From contig NZ_BATJ01000025.1 in NCBI RefSeq assembly GCF_000467125.1, forward strand, positions 1 to 64,000: a DNA stretch of 64,000 nucleotides, given 5' to 3'. The stretch comes from Vibrio proteolyticus NBRC 13287. Its GTDB lineage: Bacteria > Pseudomonadota > Gammaproteobacteria > Enterobacterales > Vibrionaceae. Below are positions 25,835 to 35,838 of the stretch, piece by piece. The position numbers and the translations under genes are program-made. The notes beneath the pieces were generated by a model, which worked only from the letters and a program-made list of their open reading frames with translations, was not told the DNA's origin and made no database searches. Within the stretch, counting starts at the first letter, position 1. The number at the start of each line of letters is the position of its first letter.

Positions 25835-26458
25835 ATGTGGAGTTGGCTATCCGTAGCACTGTCTGGTTTTATCAGTGTTTCGGCCAATGAAAGTAATAAC
25901 AAGGCTCAGGCCGTTGTGTTTAAAACGCTGAGCATGGTGTTCCTGCTGGCGATGATTTGGAACGTCCCCGGGGAAATGAGCGCAGCCATGAGCTGGATTG
26001 CCTCCGGGCTGATTGTGTCCGTACTGGCGGATACCTTCTACATACTCAAAAACCATTCTCGGCTGAGTTTTATCGCATTTTTGCTGGCGCAATTGTGTTA
26101 CAGCAAAGCGTTCTGGCTGCAGATTTCGGGTGACATCGTCTGGTGGTTGCCCGCCTTGCTGGTGGCCAGCGGCATCGTGTTGTTTTTCCTTCTCTTACCT
26201 CAGTTGGACCGGCTGATTTTTCCGGTCACCATGATGGGCGTGGTGCTGGTTCAACTGGCGTGGGCGGCGGGCGAAAACTGGTTGATCCAGCAATCGCTTG
26301 CCAGCAGCCTGGGCTTTATCGGGGCGATTGTATTGATCGCATCGGCCGGGATGCTTGCGATCCACGACTACCGTAAACCGTTTCGTTATGGCCGTTATCT
26401 GATCTCTGGCAGTTACCTGCTGGCGCATTCGCTGATCACCGCATCGGTGGTTCTCTGA
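25835..26458 (+). CDS. YhhN/TMEM86-family membrane protein (lysoplasmalogenase-like)
   Basis: A 207-residue protein with about eight hydrophobic segments and the YhhN-family pattern: KTLSMVFLLAMIW early, ADTFYIL and LAQLCYSKAFW in the middle, GSYLLAHSLI at the end. Animal TMEM86B of this family hydrolyses lysoplasmalogen; the bacterial substrate is uncertain. ATG 25835 is preceded by GAGG; an upstream in-frame ATG is less likely. Confidence 0.85.
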   Translation: MWSWLSVALSGFISVSANESNNKAQAVVFKTLSMVFLLAMIWNVPGEMSAAMSWIASGLIVSVLADTFYILKNHSRLSFIAFLLAQLCYSKAFWLQISGDIVWWLPALLVASGIVLFFLLLPQLDRLIFPVTMMGVVLVQLAWAAGENWLIQQSLASSLGFIGAIVLIASAGMLAIHDYRKPFRYGRYLISGSYLLAHSLITASVVL

Positions 26459-26620
26459 GCGCCAACGAGCCTTCGCTTCGATGAGTCTGGTGGTGTGATA
26501 ATAACGTGCCACAGGATTATGGCGGGCGGGGAAGCGTTCAAGTGTTCAACGAACTGACATCGAAATCAACAAGGAGTGCTGATATACTGCGCAACCTGTT
26601 GTTTTGTGAGATTTGTTGAT

Positions 26621-27205
26621 ATGGATATTCTTTCCGCCGCGACCATGTTGTTTCTCATTATGGATCCGCTCGGCAATCTGCCCGTTGTGCTGTCGATACT
26701 CAAGCACCTGGACCCGAAACGGCGACGTAAGGTCCTGATCCGTGAGTTATGCTTTGCCCTTATCATTCTGCTGTTGTTCCTTTTCGCCGGCAAAAGTATT
26801 CTCAGTTTCCTGCACGTGCAACCCGAAACGCTGAGCATCTCCGGCGGGATTATTCTGTTCATTATTGCCATTAAAATGATTTTCCCCAGTGCCGGCAGTA
26901 TTACCGGCCTCGCGGCGGGAGAAGAACCCTTCATCGTGCCGATGGCCATCCCGATGATTGCCGGGCCGTCAGTGATTGCCGCGCTGTTGCTGCTGTCGAC
27001 GCAGCATCCGGATAAGCTGTTGCAGTTGTCTGGTGCGGTGCTCCTGGCCTGGGGGGCTACCTTCTTTATTTTGATGTTCTACAGCTTCTTCCACCGGGTG
27101 CTCGGTGAACGAGGGCTGAAGGCGGTTGAGCGTTTGATGGGACTGTTGTTGGTCATGATTTCAACCCAGATGTTCCTCGATGGCGTCAAAGGGTATCTTG
27201 CGTAG
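26621..27205 (+). CDS. yhgN: MarC/YhgN-family (NAAT) membrane protein
   Basis: A 194-residue, six-segment MarC-family protein. FLIMDPLGNLPVVLSIL at the N-terminus and FIVPMAIPMIAGPSVIAALLLL in the centre are the paired family motifs. YhgN is the closest E. coli member. It was long annotated as an antibiotic-resistance protein without good support; real transport function is unknown. The ATG at 26621 matches homologues. Confidence 0.88.
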   Translation: MDILSAATMLFLIMDPLGNLPVVLSILKHLDPKRRRKVLIRELCFALIILLLFLFAGKSILSFLHVQPETLSISGGIILFIIAIKMIFPSAGSITGLAAGEEPFIVPMAIPMIAGPSVIAALLLLSTQHPDKLLQLSGAVLLAWGATFFILMFYSFFHRVLGERGLKAVERLMGLLLVMISTQMFLDGVKGYLA

Positions 27206-27228
27206 CGCCTATCGTGACAGAGAAAACC

Positions 27229-27257
27229 AAAACGCCGCTCAGGGAGCGGCGTTTTTT
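27229..27257. terminator. Terminator between yhgN and yhhL
   Basis: AAAACGCCGCTC-AGG-GAGCGGCGTTTTTT, a perfect strong hairpin with T-tract; usable from both convergent genes. Confidence 0.9.
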
Positions 27258-27270
27258 GATTGTTGGCGAC

Positions 27271-27537
27271 TCATGACATGTGCTTGCGGCGAATGTCCAG
27301 CAGAGCAAAAATGCCAAACACCAGAATCGACCATTTTTCCCAGCGCGACATGGAGATCTTGTCACCGAAAGCGCCGACAAAGATAAGCATTTGCAGGCCA
27401 TGCATCAGGAACAGAAAGGCGGTCATGATGTACAAAGCAATCGCCGCTTTGCCCGGAAACGGGGTGACAATGTTCAACAGCAGAACCAGCCACACAAACA
27501 GAATCGCCCCTTTGGCGAGATAAATCAGCGCTTTCAT
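27271..27537 (-). CDS. yhhL: DUF1145 family membrane protein YhhL
   Basis: An 88-residue protein with two or three hydrophobic segments (about 5-25, 30-50, 65-80) and the DUF1145 pattern NIVTPFPGKAAIALYIMTAFLFLMHGLQ. Its ATG overlaps the rsmD stop, as in E. coli rsmD-yhhL. Function unknown. Confidence 0.87.
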   Translation of the reverse strand: MKALIYLAKGAILFVWLVLLLNIVTPFPGKAAIALYIMTAFLFLMHGLQMLIFVGAFGDKISMSRWEKWSILVFGIFALLDIRRKHMS

Positions 27538-28133
27538 TGAGATGTCCTTTCGAATAATCGGTAACTGACCTGACCGGCGGTTTTTTCCCGGTGCAGGTGC
27601 CAGTGAGCCGGAATGCCTTCCAACTGCAACTCTTTTTCGGTTTCAATATAAATCACCGCGTCGTCTGCAAGCCAGCCATTTTGTTCCAGCAGCTCAATCG
27701 CTTGCGTCAGCAGCCCCTGGCGAAAGGGTGGATCAAGAAACACCACGTGGTATGGGGTGCCCGGCTGGCTCAGGTAGGCCAGTGCATCGCTGTTGATGGC
27801 TTCTAGATTGTCGGCCTTGAGCGCGGCGATATTGGTCTGCAACTGACGAAATGCGGTCGGGTTGAGCTCAATCAGCGTAACCTGTTCGGCTTGTCGGGAC
27901 GCGGCTTCAAAGCCCAGTCCGCCAGAGCCGGCAAACAGATCCAGACAACGCGCTCGCGGCACTTCCTGAGCCAGCCAGTTAAACACTGTTTCCTTGACCC
28001 GGTCTGTGGTCGGGCGCAGCCCTTCGGCATCGTGCACCGGTAATTTACGTCCGCGCCATACGCCGCTGATGATGCGCACAACGCCCGCAGAAGGCTGTTT
28101 TTGTGATGGGTTTTGCTGGCGACGTCTTACCAT
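27534..28133 (-). CDS. rsmD: 16S rRNA (guanine-966-N2)-methyltransferase
   Basis: A 199-residue Rossmann methyltransferase (EC 2.1.1.171). Visible are RIISGVWRGRKLPV, TDRVKETVFNWL, the SAM loop DLFAGSGGLGFEA and the catalytic LDPPF. It acts on the 30S subunit. It diverges from ftsY, the usual order in gammaproteobacteria, and is coupled to yhhL. Confidence 0.95.
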   Translation of the reverse strand: MVRRRQQNPSQKQPSAGVVRIISGVWRGRKLPVHDAEGLRPTTDRVKETVFNWLAQEVPRARCLDLFAGSGGLGFEAASRQAEQVTLIELNPTAFRQLQTNIAALKADNLEAINSDALAYLSQPGTPYHVVFLDPPFRQGLLTQAIELLEQNGWLADDAVIYIETEKELQLEGIPAHWHLHREKTAGQVSYRLFERTSQ

Positions 28134-28349
28134 AGATTTTTTGACCGCTAATTAAGTGATACTATATCCAGTCGCCCAAGTAAAAACTGGCTTGGATACA
28201 GTTTTGAATGTTGAAGATGACAAAGTTTACCAATCAAATCGAATGAATTGGATCGTTTTCATGACTTTGTCGGTTTTCTTTTTTCTGTCGCGGAGATCCT
28301 CGGCAGAAAAAGAGTCACAGTGAATTAGAAGAATCTAGGATAGCCCCTG

Positions 28350-29510
<1,161 letters not shown>

Positions 29511-29574
29511 CGAAACCCTTTGCAGGCGCTCATTTCGATGGGCGCCTGACGTTTGTAAGTATGAGGATTGACGG

Positions 29575-30249
29575 GTGATTAAATTTCAACAAGTCAGTAA
29601 GGCTTATCGCGGTGGACGCCAGGCGCTTCAGAAAGTCGACTTTCATCTGCGCCGCGGCGAAATGGCGTTTCTAGGTGGTCATTCTGGCGCGGGGAAAAGT
29701 ACGCTGCTGAAACTGATCTGCGCCATTGAGCGTCCTACCGATGGCAAAATCAGTTTTAACGACCATGACATTACACGGATTCCAAGCAAAGACATTCCGT
29801 TTCTACGGCGGAATATCGGCATCGTGTTTCAGGATCACCGTCTGTTGATGGACCGCTCGGTCTTTGACAATGTCGCGTTGCCAATGCGGATTGAGTCGAT
29901 TTCAGAAAATGAGATCAAACGCCGCGTCTCCGCTGCGCTGGACAAAACCGGTCTGCTCGATAAAGCCCGCTGTCTGCCAAGCCAGTTGTCGGGCGGGGAA
30001 CAGCAGCGGGTCGGGATCGCCCGGGCGGTGGTCAACCGACCGACCTTACTGCTGGCGGATGAGCCGACCGGCAACCTGGATCCGGAACTGTCGACCCGGG
30101 TATTGCACCTGTTTGAAGAATTTAACCGCGCGGGAGTGAGCATTTTGTTGGCCACCCACGATGTCGGGTTGGTCAATCAGCGTCCTCAGTACCGTCATTT
30201 TGAGTTAAATCAGGGTTTCTTAAGTGAGGTAGAAGGCTATGGCCAGTAA
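29575..30249 (+). CDS. ftsE: Cell-division ATP-binding protein FtsE
   Basis: A 224-residue ABC ATPase that works with FtsX at the septum to activate peptidoglycan amidases through EnvC. Walker A is GGHSGAGKST, the signature LSGGEQQRVGIARA and Walker B LLADEPTGNLD. The start is GTG at 29575 with GAGGA upstream. It overlaps ftsX by 11 nt. Confidence 0.97.
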   Translation: MIKFQQVSKAYRGGRQALQKVDFHLRRGEMAFLGGHSGAGKSTLLKLICAIERPTDGKISFNDHDITRIPSKDIPFLRRNIGIVFQDHRLLMDRSVFDNVALPMRIESISENEIKRRVSAALDKTGLLDKARCLPSQLSGGEQQRVGIARAVVNRPTLLLADEPTGNLDPELSTRVLHLFEEFNRAGVSILLATHDVGLVNQRPQYRHFELNQGFLSEVEGYGQ

Positions 30250-31204
30250 AGCGCGGCAACAGACCAAGTCGACCCGGGTACAGGTCAAGCCAAAAACGGA
30301 TGGCTTTTTTGCGATTCACGTCAAACAGGCGCGCGCAGCGTTTAGCGCTTTGTGGCAGCGGCCGCTGGGGAACATTCTGACTCTGGCTGTGATCTCGATG
30401 GCATTGGCACTGCCCGCTTGTCTGTATCTGCTGGGGAAAAACGTCGCTGAGGTGGCCAGTACCGTCGCGAGTCCGGCGCAGGTGAGTGCCTACTTACAGG
30501 AAGGCACGCCGGAAGCACGTATCATGGTGCTCAAAGACGAGCTGGAAAGCGACGCGGATATCGATCATGTCGAATACATCTCCTCTCAGCAAGGTTTGGC
30601 GGATCTCAGTCAGTACTCCGGGTTTGAGAAAGCCATCAGCCTACTGGATGACTACGCCTTACCGGGGGTATTGATTGTCACGCCGAGCGTGGAAGACAAG
30701 GCTGCGATTCAAGCCATTGCGCGTAATTTGAGTGCAGAGCAGGATATCTCCGACGTGCGACTGGACGAAGACTGGCTGACTCGCCTGGACGCCATGCGCA
30801 ATCTGGTGGGTGTGATAGTGATCGTGCTTTCTACACTGATGCTGATATCGGTGTTTCTGATCGTTGGAAATACACTACGCTTTAACGTGCTGGCGAATAA
30901 AGATGAGATCCAGACCATGAAACTCATCGGCGCCACCGATCGCTACATCTTGCGTCCATACCTTTACTCCGGCATGTGGTTTGGTCTGCTTGGGGCGCTC
31001 TCAGCGTGGATTCTGACGGCGTTGCTGACCATTATCCTCAACAGTCATGTCGAAGCGCTGGCCAAGTTGTATGACAGCCAGTTTCGTCTGATCGGACTGA
31101 GTTGGGACGAATCGCTGCTGCTATTGATGTTAGGCACCTTCCTTGGCTGTCTGGCGGCGCGTGTGTCGGCGAAACGTCATTTGAAAGAAATTGAACCTGT
31201 GTAA
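30239..31204 (+). CDS. ftsX: Cell-division permease-like protein FtsX
   Basis: A 321-residue membrane partner of FtsE. The cytosolic N-terminus is rich in Lys/Arg, TM1 lies at about 47-68, the large periplasmic domain at about 70-185 (EnvC-binding region), and three C-terminal TM segments follow, with the FtsX/MacB motif IQTMKLIGATDRYI between them. Start is inside ftsE, implying coupled translation. Confidence 0.96.
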   Translation: MASKARQQTKSTRVQVKPKTDGFFAIHVKQARAAFSALWQRPLGNILTLAVISMALALPACLYLLGKNVAEVASTVASPAQVSAYLQEGTPEARIMVLKDELESDADIDHVEYISSQQGLADLSQYSGFEKAISLLDDYALPGVLIVTPSVEDKAAIQAIARNLSAEQDISDVRLDEDWLTRLDAMRNLVGVIVIVLSTLMLISVFLIVGNTLRFNVLANKDEIQTMKLIGATDRYILRPYLYSGMWFGLLGALSAWILTALLTIILNSHVEALAKLYDSQFRLIGLSWDESLLLLMLGTFLGCLAARVSAKRHLKEIEPV

Positions 31205-31225
31205 ATTGCGCTGGTCATAATATTG

Positions 31226-31253
31226 AAAAAAGTATACGGTGGCGTATACTTTT
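31226..31253 (+). terminator. AT-rich hairpin after ftsX
   Basis: AAAAAGTATACG and CGTATACTTTT form an 11-bp stem ending in T's, 22 nt after the ftsX stop. It is a weak terminator by GC content and could let some transcription into rpoH. Confidence 0.5.
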
Positions 31254-31373
31254 GGTCTTGTATCCATGAGAGCTTTGTGCATAATTACTGTGCCCTGCTT
31301 GAATCCTGTTCACTTTTGGTTCAGGATTGATGGGTTATAACTTACTCCAGATCAGAGATTGATGAGGAATTGA

Positions 31374-32231
31374 ATGGCAGAACAAGCGTATCCAATGGCT
31401 TTAGTGACACAAGACAGCCTCGACAGCTATATTCGCTCGGTGAACAGTTACCCGATGCTGACAGCCGACGAGGAGCGTGAACTGGCTGAGAGATTGCATT
31501 ACAAAGGTGAGATTGAGGCGGCAAAAAGCCTGATCTTGTCACACCTGAGATTTGTTGTTCATGTTGCTCGTGGCTATTCTGGCTACGGTCTGCCAATGGC
31601 GGATCTGGTGCAGGAAGGCAATATCGGCCTGATGAAAGCCGTCAAACGCTTTAACCCGGAAGTCGGGGTGCGTCTGGTGTCCTTTGCCGTACACTGGATT
31701 AAAGCGGAGATCCACGAATATGTACTGCGCAACTGGCGTATTGTGAAAATCGCCACAACCAAGGCGCAGCGCAAACTGTTTTTCAACCTGCGTAAATCCA
31801 AGAAACGTCTCGGTTGGTTCAACAACGGTGAAATCGAAACGGTCGCTCGCGAACTGGGTGTCGAGCCGTCCGAAGTGCGTGAGATGGAATCACGACTTGC
31901 GGCACAGGATGCGACCTTCGAAATGTCGAACGATGATGACGACGGTCATTCCTCTTACACGGCGCCAATGTTGTATCTGGAAGACAAGTCGTCCGACGTG
32001 GCGGAAAATCTGGAAGCGGCGAACTGGGAAGCACACACCAATAATCGTCTTAGCCTGGCGCTGGCCAGCCTGGACGACCGCAGTCAGCACATTGTGCGCT
32101 CTCGCTGGCTGGATGATCAGAAATCCACTTTGCAGGAACTGGCCGAAGAGTACGGCGTATCGGCGGAGCGCATCCGCCAGTTGGAAAAGAACGCAATGAA
32201 AAAGCTCAAACTGGCGGTGGGTGAGTTTTAA
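31374..32231 (+). CDS. rpoH: Heat-shock sigma factor RpoH (sigma-32)
   Basis: A 285-residue sigma-70-type factor. Region 2 contains VQEGNIGLMKAVKRFNPEVGVRLVSFAVHWIKAEIHEYVLRNW. The RpoH box (TTKAQRKLFFNLRKSKKRLGW) follows, and region 4 ends EEYGVSAERIRQLEKNAMKKL. It directs heat-shock gene transcription. The ATG has GAGGAAT upstream. An upstream inverted repeat (AATCCTG...CAGGATT, about 31302-31326) precedes TATAAC and may be a promoter-proximal control element. Confidence 0.97.
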   Translation: MAEQAYPMALVTQDSLDSYIRSVNSYPMLTADEERELAERLHYKGEIEAAKSLILSHLRFVVHVARGYSGYGLPMADLVQEGNIGLMKAVKRFNPEVGVRLVSFAVHWIKAEIHEYVLRNWRIVKIATTKAQRKLFFNLRKSKKRLGWFNNGEIETVARELGVEPSEVREMESRLAAQDATFEMSNDDDDGHSSYTAPMLYLEDKSSDVAENLEAANWEAHTNNRLSLALASLDDRSQHIVRSRWLDDQKSTLQELAEEYGVSAERIRQLEKNAMKKLKLAVGEF

Positions 32232-32261
32232 CCCCGCACGATGTGAGCACTACCAGTTAGC

Positions 32262-32293
32262 AAAAACCGGGATCGAAAGATCCCGGTTTTTTT
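32262..32293. terminator. rpoH terminator
   Basis: AAAAACCGGGATC-GAAA-GATCCCGGTTTTTTT: long perfect stem, GAAA tetraloop and T-tract. Confidence 0.92.
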
Positions 32294-32335
32294 GTATCTG
32301 AATACATAACAGGATCCAAAAGTGACATCGATGCC

Positions 32336-32552
32336 TGTGTATAACTCTGTGAGGAATTTATTTGCCAGTTGTCAGCAAGCAGGGTGAATAAAGGCCTGAT
32401 AGGGTAAATTATGATGGGGATAGTTTCTGTTTTACCCACATCTAAATCAGGATCATCACTATATGTTGTGGATCAATTTCTTTCCAGATACTTTATCAAC
32501 GTAATTCACAGTGTTATCCACATCTGGTGGTAAAGTGCTCAGAGGTGGATAA
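32336..32552. promoter_or_regulatory. Cluster of DnaA-box-like sites upstream of glpE
   Basis: Two perfect DnaA boxes by the TTWTNCACA consensus: TTATACACA on the minus strand (32336-32344) and TTATCCACA on the plus strand (32514-32522). Two 8-of-9 matches accompany them on the minus strand: 32467-32475 (TGATCCACA) and 32544-32552 (TTATCCACC). This 400-bp gene-free stretch between rpoH and glpE is otherwise empty. Binding by DnaA is inferred. Confidence 0.5.
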
Positions 32553-32634
32553 CCTTATTCCGACTCGGTACTTGTGCTCCACTGAATAGGTTACAATGGC
32601 GCCAGTTCAATCTACGAGAAGAAAAGAGAAAGTC

Positions 32635-32955
32635 ATGGACCAGTTTCAACACATTGATGTCACCGCCGCCCAGGCTCTGCTCGAGCAAGGCGAAGCGCAT
32701 ATGGTCGATATCCGCGATCCGCAATCTTTTGCGCTGGCGCACGCCACATCCGCCTTTCACCTGACCAACGATACCATTGTTGACTTCATGAACTCGGTGG
32801 AGTTTGATCAGCCGGTGATGGTGATGTGCTATCACGGCATCAGCAGTCAGGGAGCGGCGCAATATTTAGTGAATCAGGGCTTTGAACAGGTATATAGTGT
32901 AGACGGTGGCTTTGAAGCCTGGCAGCGCGCTAACCTTCCCATAGACAGTAAGTAG
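32635..32955 (+). CDS. glpE: Thiosulfate sulfurtransferase GlpE
   Basis: A 106-residue single-domain rhodanese (EC 2.8.1.1) with active-site Cys in MCYHGISSQGAA. The cytosolic enzyme transfers sulfane sulfur from thiosulfate to thiols such as thioredoxin. ATG 32635 fits homologues; an upstream in-frame ATG is less likely. It lies 8 nt before glpG, as in E. coli, but without the glpD/glpR neighbours. Confidence 0.95.
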   Translation: MDQFQHIDVTAAQALLEQGEAHMVDIRDPQSFALAHATSAFHLTNDTIVDFMNSVEFDQPVMVMCYHGISSQGAAQYLVNQGFEQVYSVDGGFEAWQRANLPIDSK

Positions 32956-32963
32956 GACACCTC

Positions 32964-33797
32964 ATGATTAAACTGATCACCTTGAATAATCCCCGAATGG
33001 CACAAGCTTTTATCGATTACATGGCCTCGCGTCAGATCGATATTCGGATGATGCCGGAAGGGCGTGATCAGTTTGCGTTGTGGCTGAGTGATGTCAGCCA
33101 TCAGATTGAGGCGGAAGCGGAGCTAAAACAGTTTCTGACCAATCCGGCCGCTCGCAAATACCAGGAAGCGTCTTGGACCATGGCTGAAAGCCGCCAGTCT
33201 CAGTTTCATTATCAGTCGCCTGGGATGATGGCGATGCTTAAAGCCAAAGCGGGGCCGCTGACGCTGAGCGTGATGGCCTTGTGTGGGGTTATCTTTGTAC
33301 TCAGTGTACTCGGAATGGGCAACGCGGTGTTTGCGGCACTGCACTTTCCGGCAACGGCGGATCAGCAGTGGCAGTTATGGCGCTGGATCACGCACGCGGT
33401 GTTGCACTTTTCTGCGCTGCACATCATTTTCAACTTATTGTGGTGGTGGCAGTTCGGTGGCGATATTGAGCAGCGCCTCGGCTCGGCTCGGTTGTTGAAA
33501 GTGTTCCTGGTGTCGGCAGCGCTGTCGGGGGCCGGACAGTTCTGGGTCGAAGGCGCCAACTTCGGCGGTCTGTCTGGGGTGGTGTATGCGCTGGCTGGCT
33601 ATATCTGGGTGCTGAGTGAGCGAGCGCCAGCCGCCGGATTACAGATGCCTCGTCCTCTGATCGGTTTCTTGCTGGTGTGGCTGGTGCTGGGGTTTGTTCA
33701 GCCGTTTATGGCGATCGCCAACACCGCGCATCTGGTCGGCTTACTGTCAGGAATCTGTCTGGGCCTGATGGATGCGGGACGCTACCGACAGCAATAA
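32964..33797 (+). CDS. glpG: Rhomboid intramembrane serine protease GlpG
   Basis: A 277-residue rhomboid protease. An N-terminal cytosolic domain (about 1-70) precedes six TM segments. The catalytic Ser lies in GLSGVVYAL and the His in NTAHLVGLLSG; HIIFNLLWWWQFG holds the conserved His/Asn of TM2. It cleaves membrane proteins within the bilayer. It forms a two-gene unit with glpE. Confidence 0.95.
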   Translation: MIKLITLNNPRMAQAFIDYMASRQIDIRMMPEGRDQFALWLSDVSHQIEAEAELKQFLTNPAARKYQEASWTMAESRQSQFHYQSPGMMAMLKAKAGPLTLSVMALCGVIFVLSVLGMGNAVFAALHFPATADQQWQLWRWITHAVLHFSALHIIFNLLWWWQFGGDIEQRLGSARLLKVFLVSAALSGAGQFWVEGANFGGLSGVVYALAGYIWVLSERAPAAGLQMPRPLIGFLLVWLVLGFVQPFMAIANTAHLVGLLSGICLGLMDAGRYRQQ

Positions 33798-33821
33798 AAT
33801 AGCGGCGTAGAGCCGCTTTTT
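33797..33821 (+). terminator. glpG terminator
   Basis: AAAATAGCGGC-GTAGA-GCCGCTTTTTA hairpin immediately at the glpG stop, shared with the convergent FliL-like gene. Confidence 0.75.
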
Positions 33822-33833
33822 ATGTGTGGAGGC

Positions 33834-34241
33834 TTACTGGTAAAGGTATTTGGTGAACAGCAAATCGGCAATGATGGTCCGGCCGGTTTCCGGCAGCAGA
33901 ATGCTATTGAGTTCTTGAACCAGCGTTTTACGCAAGTCTTCTCGCCCGGCCAGTGACTTGATGGTGTCTTCGCTCTGCTTGCCGAGCAGCTCAATCACCG
34001 CGTCGCGGATCAGCGGTTGATGCAGTTCGACGATCGGCAGATCCTTCGCACTGGCGACCATGATGTCGATACGCACCTGAATGTAACCAAGCTGTTTACC
34101 CTGCGTATAAAAATTGGTGGTCAGATCCGGCTCCAGAGTAAAGTAGGCCAGCTTGGGTTCGGCCTCTTCCTGCGCCACGACCGGTGCGGTCAGCAGGATG
34201 CTTAGTGCGATGATAATTTGGCCCAGATAACGTTTGAACAT
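33834..34241 (-). CDS. FliL-like periplasmic protein
   Basis: A 135-residue exported protein with an N-terminal hydrophobic segment ending in a likely cleavage site (VVAQE). The mature part has the FliL domain: strand pattern FTLEPDLTTNFY and the C-terminal REDLRKTLVQELNSILLPETGRTIIADLLFTKYLYQ. It lies far from flagellar genes, so it is an orphan FliL-domain protein and not the stator-associated FliL itself. A GTG three codons upstream is an alternative start. Role unknown. Confidence 0.82.
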   Translation of the reverse strand: MFKRYLGQIIIALSILLTAPVVAQEEAEPKLAYFTLEPDLTTNFYTQGKQLGYIQVRIDIMVASAKDLPIVELHQPLIRDAVIELLGKQSEDTIKSLAGREDLRKTLVQELNSILLPETGRTIIADLLFTKYLYQ

Positions 34242-34398
34242 ATTTCTCACTTGTGTTTCTTCTAATCACGATACTCGAATCGTCTGAGTCTTGTTACAAT
34301 AGAGCATCTTTTTGTAATGAAAAATCGAACCTGGTGGGAATATGACCAGGCATCGGAGCTTTATTGTACGACGATAAAGCGACTTATTGAATAGCGGT

Positions 34399-34938
34399 AT
34401 GAATCAATTAATTTCGTCCTATCTGACGGCCTTACGTCAGGTACAGTGGCAATCACCTGATGAATTTGTTTTCCCCTCTGAGCTGGCCCGGCGCTGGTTG
34501 TCGGAGCAGGGCTCGCTGTCTCGCCTGTTGGAAACATACTGTCAGCAGCTCAGCGTTGAGCTGCTGCACAACCGGGTGGTGAAAGCACAGCGCCTCGATT
34601 CGCAGGAGATCGATCTGCTCGCGGATGAAGATTGTCTGCTGCGCAAAGTGATCTTAAACGGCGATCAGACGCCTTGGGTGTTGGGGCGAACCTTGATCCC
34701 ACAATCTTCGCTCCTCGACCAGCAACATGATCTGAGTCGTCAGGGGGAGATCCCACTTGGTCTGACGGTGTTCAGTACCGGGAGCGCGCAACGCGATGCG
34801 CTGCAAATGGGCTGGGCCCGTACCGCGCACGGCGAGTTTCTGGCTCGTCGTTCACGACTGTGGATGAACCACAAACCAATGTTGGTGGCAGAGCTGTTTC
34901 TGCCCACTTGCCCGATTTACTCTAAGGAGAGCGTCTGA
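34399..34938 (+). CDS. ubiC: Chorismate--pyruvate lyase
   Basis: A 179-residue UbiC (EC 4.1.3.40), which makes 4-hydroxybenzoate from chorismate, the first committed step of ubiquinone synthesis. Conserved segments are SLSRLLETYC, REVILNGDQTPWVLGRTLIP-like (here RKVILNGDQTPWVLGRTLIP) and LARRSRLWMN. Its stop is directly followed by the ubiA ATG, a coupled pair. Confidence 0.94.
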   Translation: MNQLISSYLTALRQVQWQSPDEFVFPSELARRWLSEQGSLSRLLETYCQQLSVELLHNRVVKAQRLDSQEIDLLADEDCLLRKVILNGDQTPWVLGRTLIPQSSLLDQQHDLSRQGEIPLGLTVFSTGSAQRDALQMGWARTAHGEFLARRSRLWMNHKPMLVAELFLPTCPIYSKESV

Positions 34939-35793
34939 ATGACCTTAGCGAAAGCCCACGCGTACTGGCGACTGATGCGTATGGACCGGCCAATAGGTTC
35001 GCTGCTGTTGATGTGGCCAACCATGTGGGCGCTGATCCTGGCGGCGCAGGGGATGCCCGATGCGCGCATCTTAGTGGTGTTTGTACTGGGGGTTTTTTTG
35101 ATGCGTTCGGCCGGTTGTGTGATCAATGATTTTGCTGACCGGAAGGTTGATGGTCATGTGAAGCGTACTCGTCAACGGCCGTTGCCGGCTGGCCTGGTCA
35201 GCTCGAAAGAAGCGATTGGTCTATTTGTGTTGCTGGCCGTGGCGTCGTTTGCGCTGGTACTGAGCATGAATACGCTGACCATTCAGCTGTCGTTTGTCGG
35301 TCTTTTTCTGGCGTTCATTTACCCGTTCATGAAACGCTACACCCACCTGCCGCAGCTGTTTCTTGGTCTGGCGTTCAGTTGGTCGATTCCGATGGCCTGG
35401 GCGGCGCAGGCTAATGACCTGCCGTGGATGGTGTGGTTTGTTTTTGCGATCAACGCATTATGGACAGTCGCGTACGACACCCAGTACGCCATGGTGGATC
35501 GTGATGATGACCTGAAAATTGGCATTAAATCGACCGCGATTCTGTTTGGCCGTCTGGACAAAATGATCATTGGTCTGTTGCAACTGGCCACACTGGCGAT
35601 GTTGATCGTACTGGGGGGCTGGTATCAGCTGGGCGCCAGCTATTACTGGAGCCTATTGGTGGCCGGTGCTCTGTTTGTATTTCAGCAACACTTGATTCGC
35701 CGCCGCGAGCGTGACCCGTGTTTTCAGGCGTTTCTCAACAACAACTACGTCGGCATGGCGGTGACGGTGGGCCTGTTGGTGGCCTTCTGGTAA
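34939..35793 (+). CDS. ubiA: 4-hydroxybenzoate octaprenyltransferase
   Basis: A 284-residue polytopic prenyltransferase (EC 2.5.1.39) with the two Asp-rich motifs NDFADRKVDGHVKRT and YDTQYAMVDRDDD that hold Mg2+-diphosphate. It attaches the isoprenoid tail to 4-hydroxybenzoate from UbiC. Start ATG abuts the ubiC stop, with AAGGAGA inside ubiC. Confidence 0.96.
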   Translation: MTLAKAHAYWRLMRMDRPIGSLLLMWPTMWALILAAQGMPDARILVVFVLGVFLMRSAGCVINDFADRKVDGHVKRTRQRPLPAGLVSSKEAIGLFVLLAVASFALVLSMNTLTIQLSFVGLFLAFIYPFMKRYTHLPQLFLGLAFSWSIPMAWAAQANDLPWMVWFVFAINALWTVAYDTQYAMVDRDDDLKIGIKSTAILFGRLDKMIIGLLQLATLAMLIVLGGWYQLGASYYWSLLVAGALFVFQQHLIRRRERDPCFQAFLNNNYVGMAVTVGLLVAFW

Positions 35794-35810
35794 ATCTCTA
35801 GCAAGAATAA

Positions 35811-35834
35811 AAAAGGCACCTGACGGTGCCTTTT
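35811..35834. terminator. Terminator between ubiA and plsB
   Basis: AAAAGGCACC-TGAC-GGTGCCTTTT, suited to both convergent genes. Confidence 0.85.
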
Positions 35835-35838
35835 CTGT

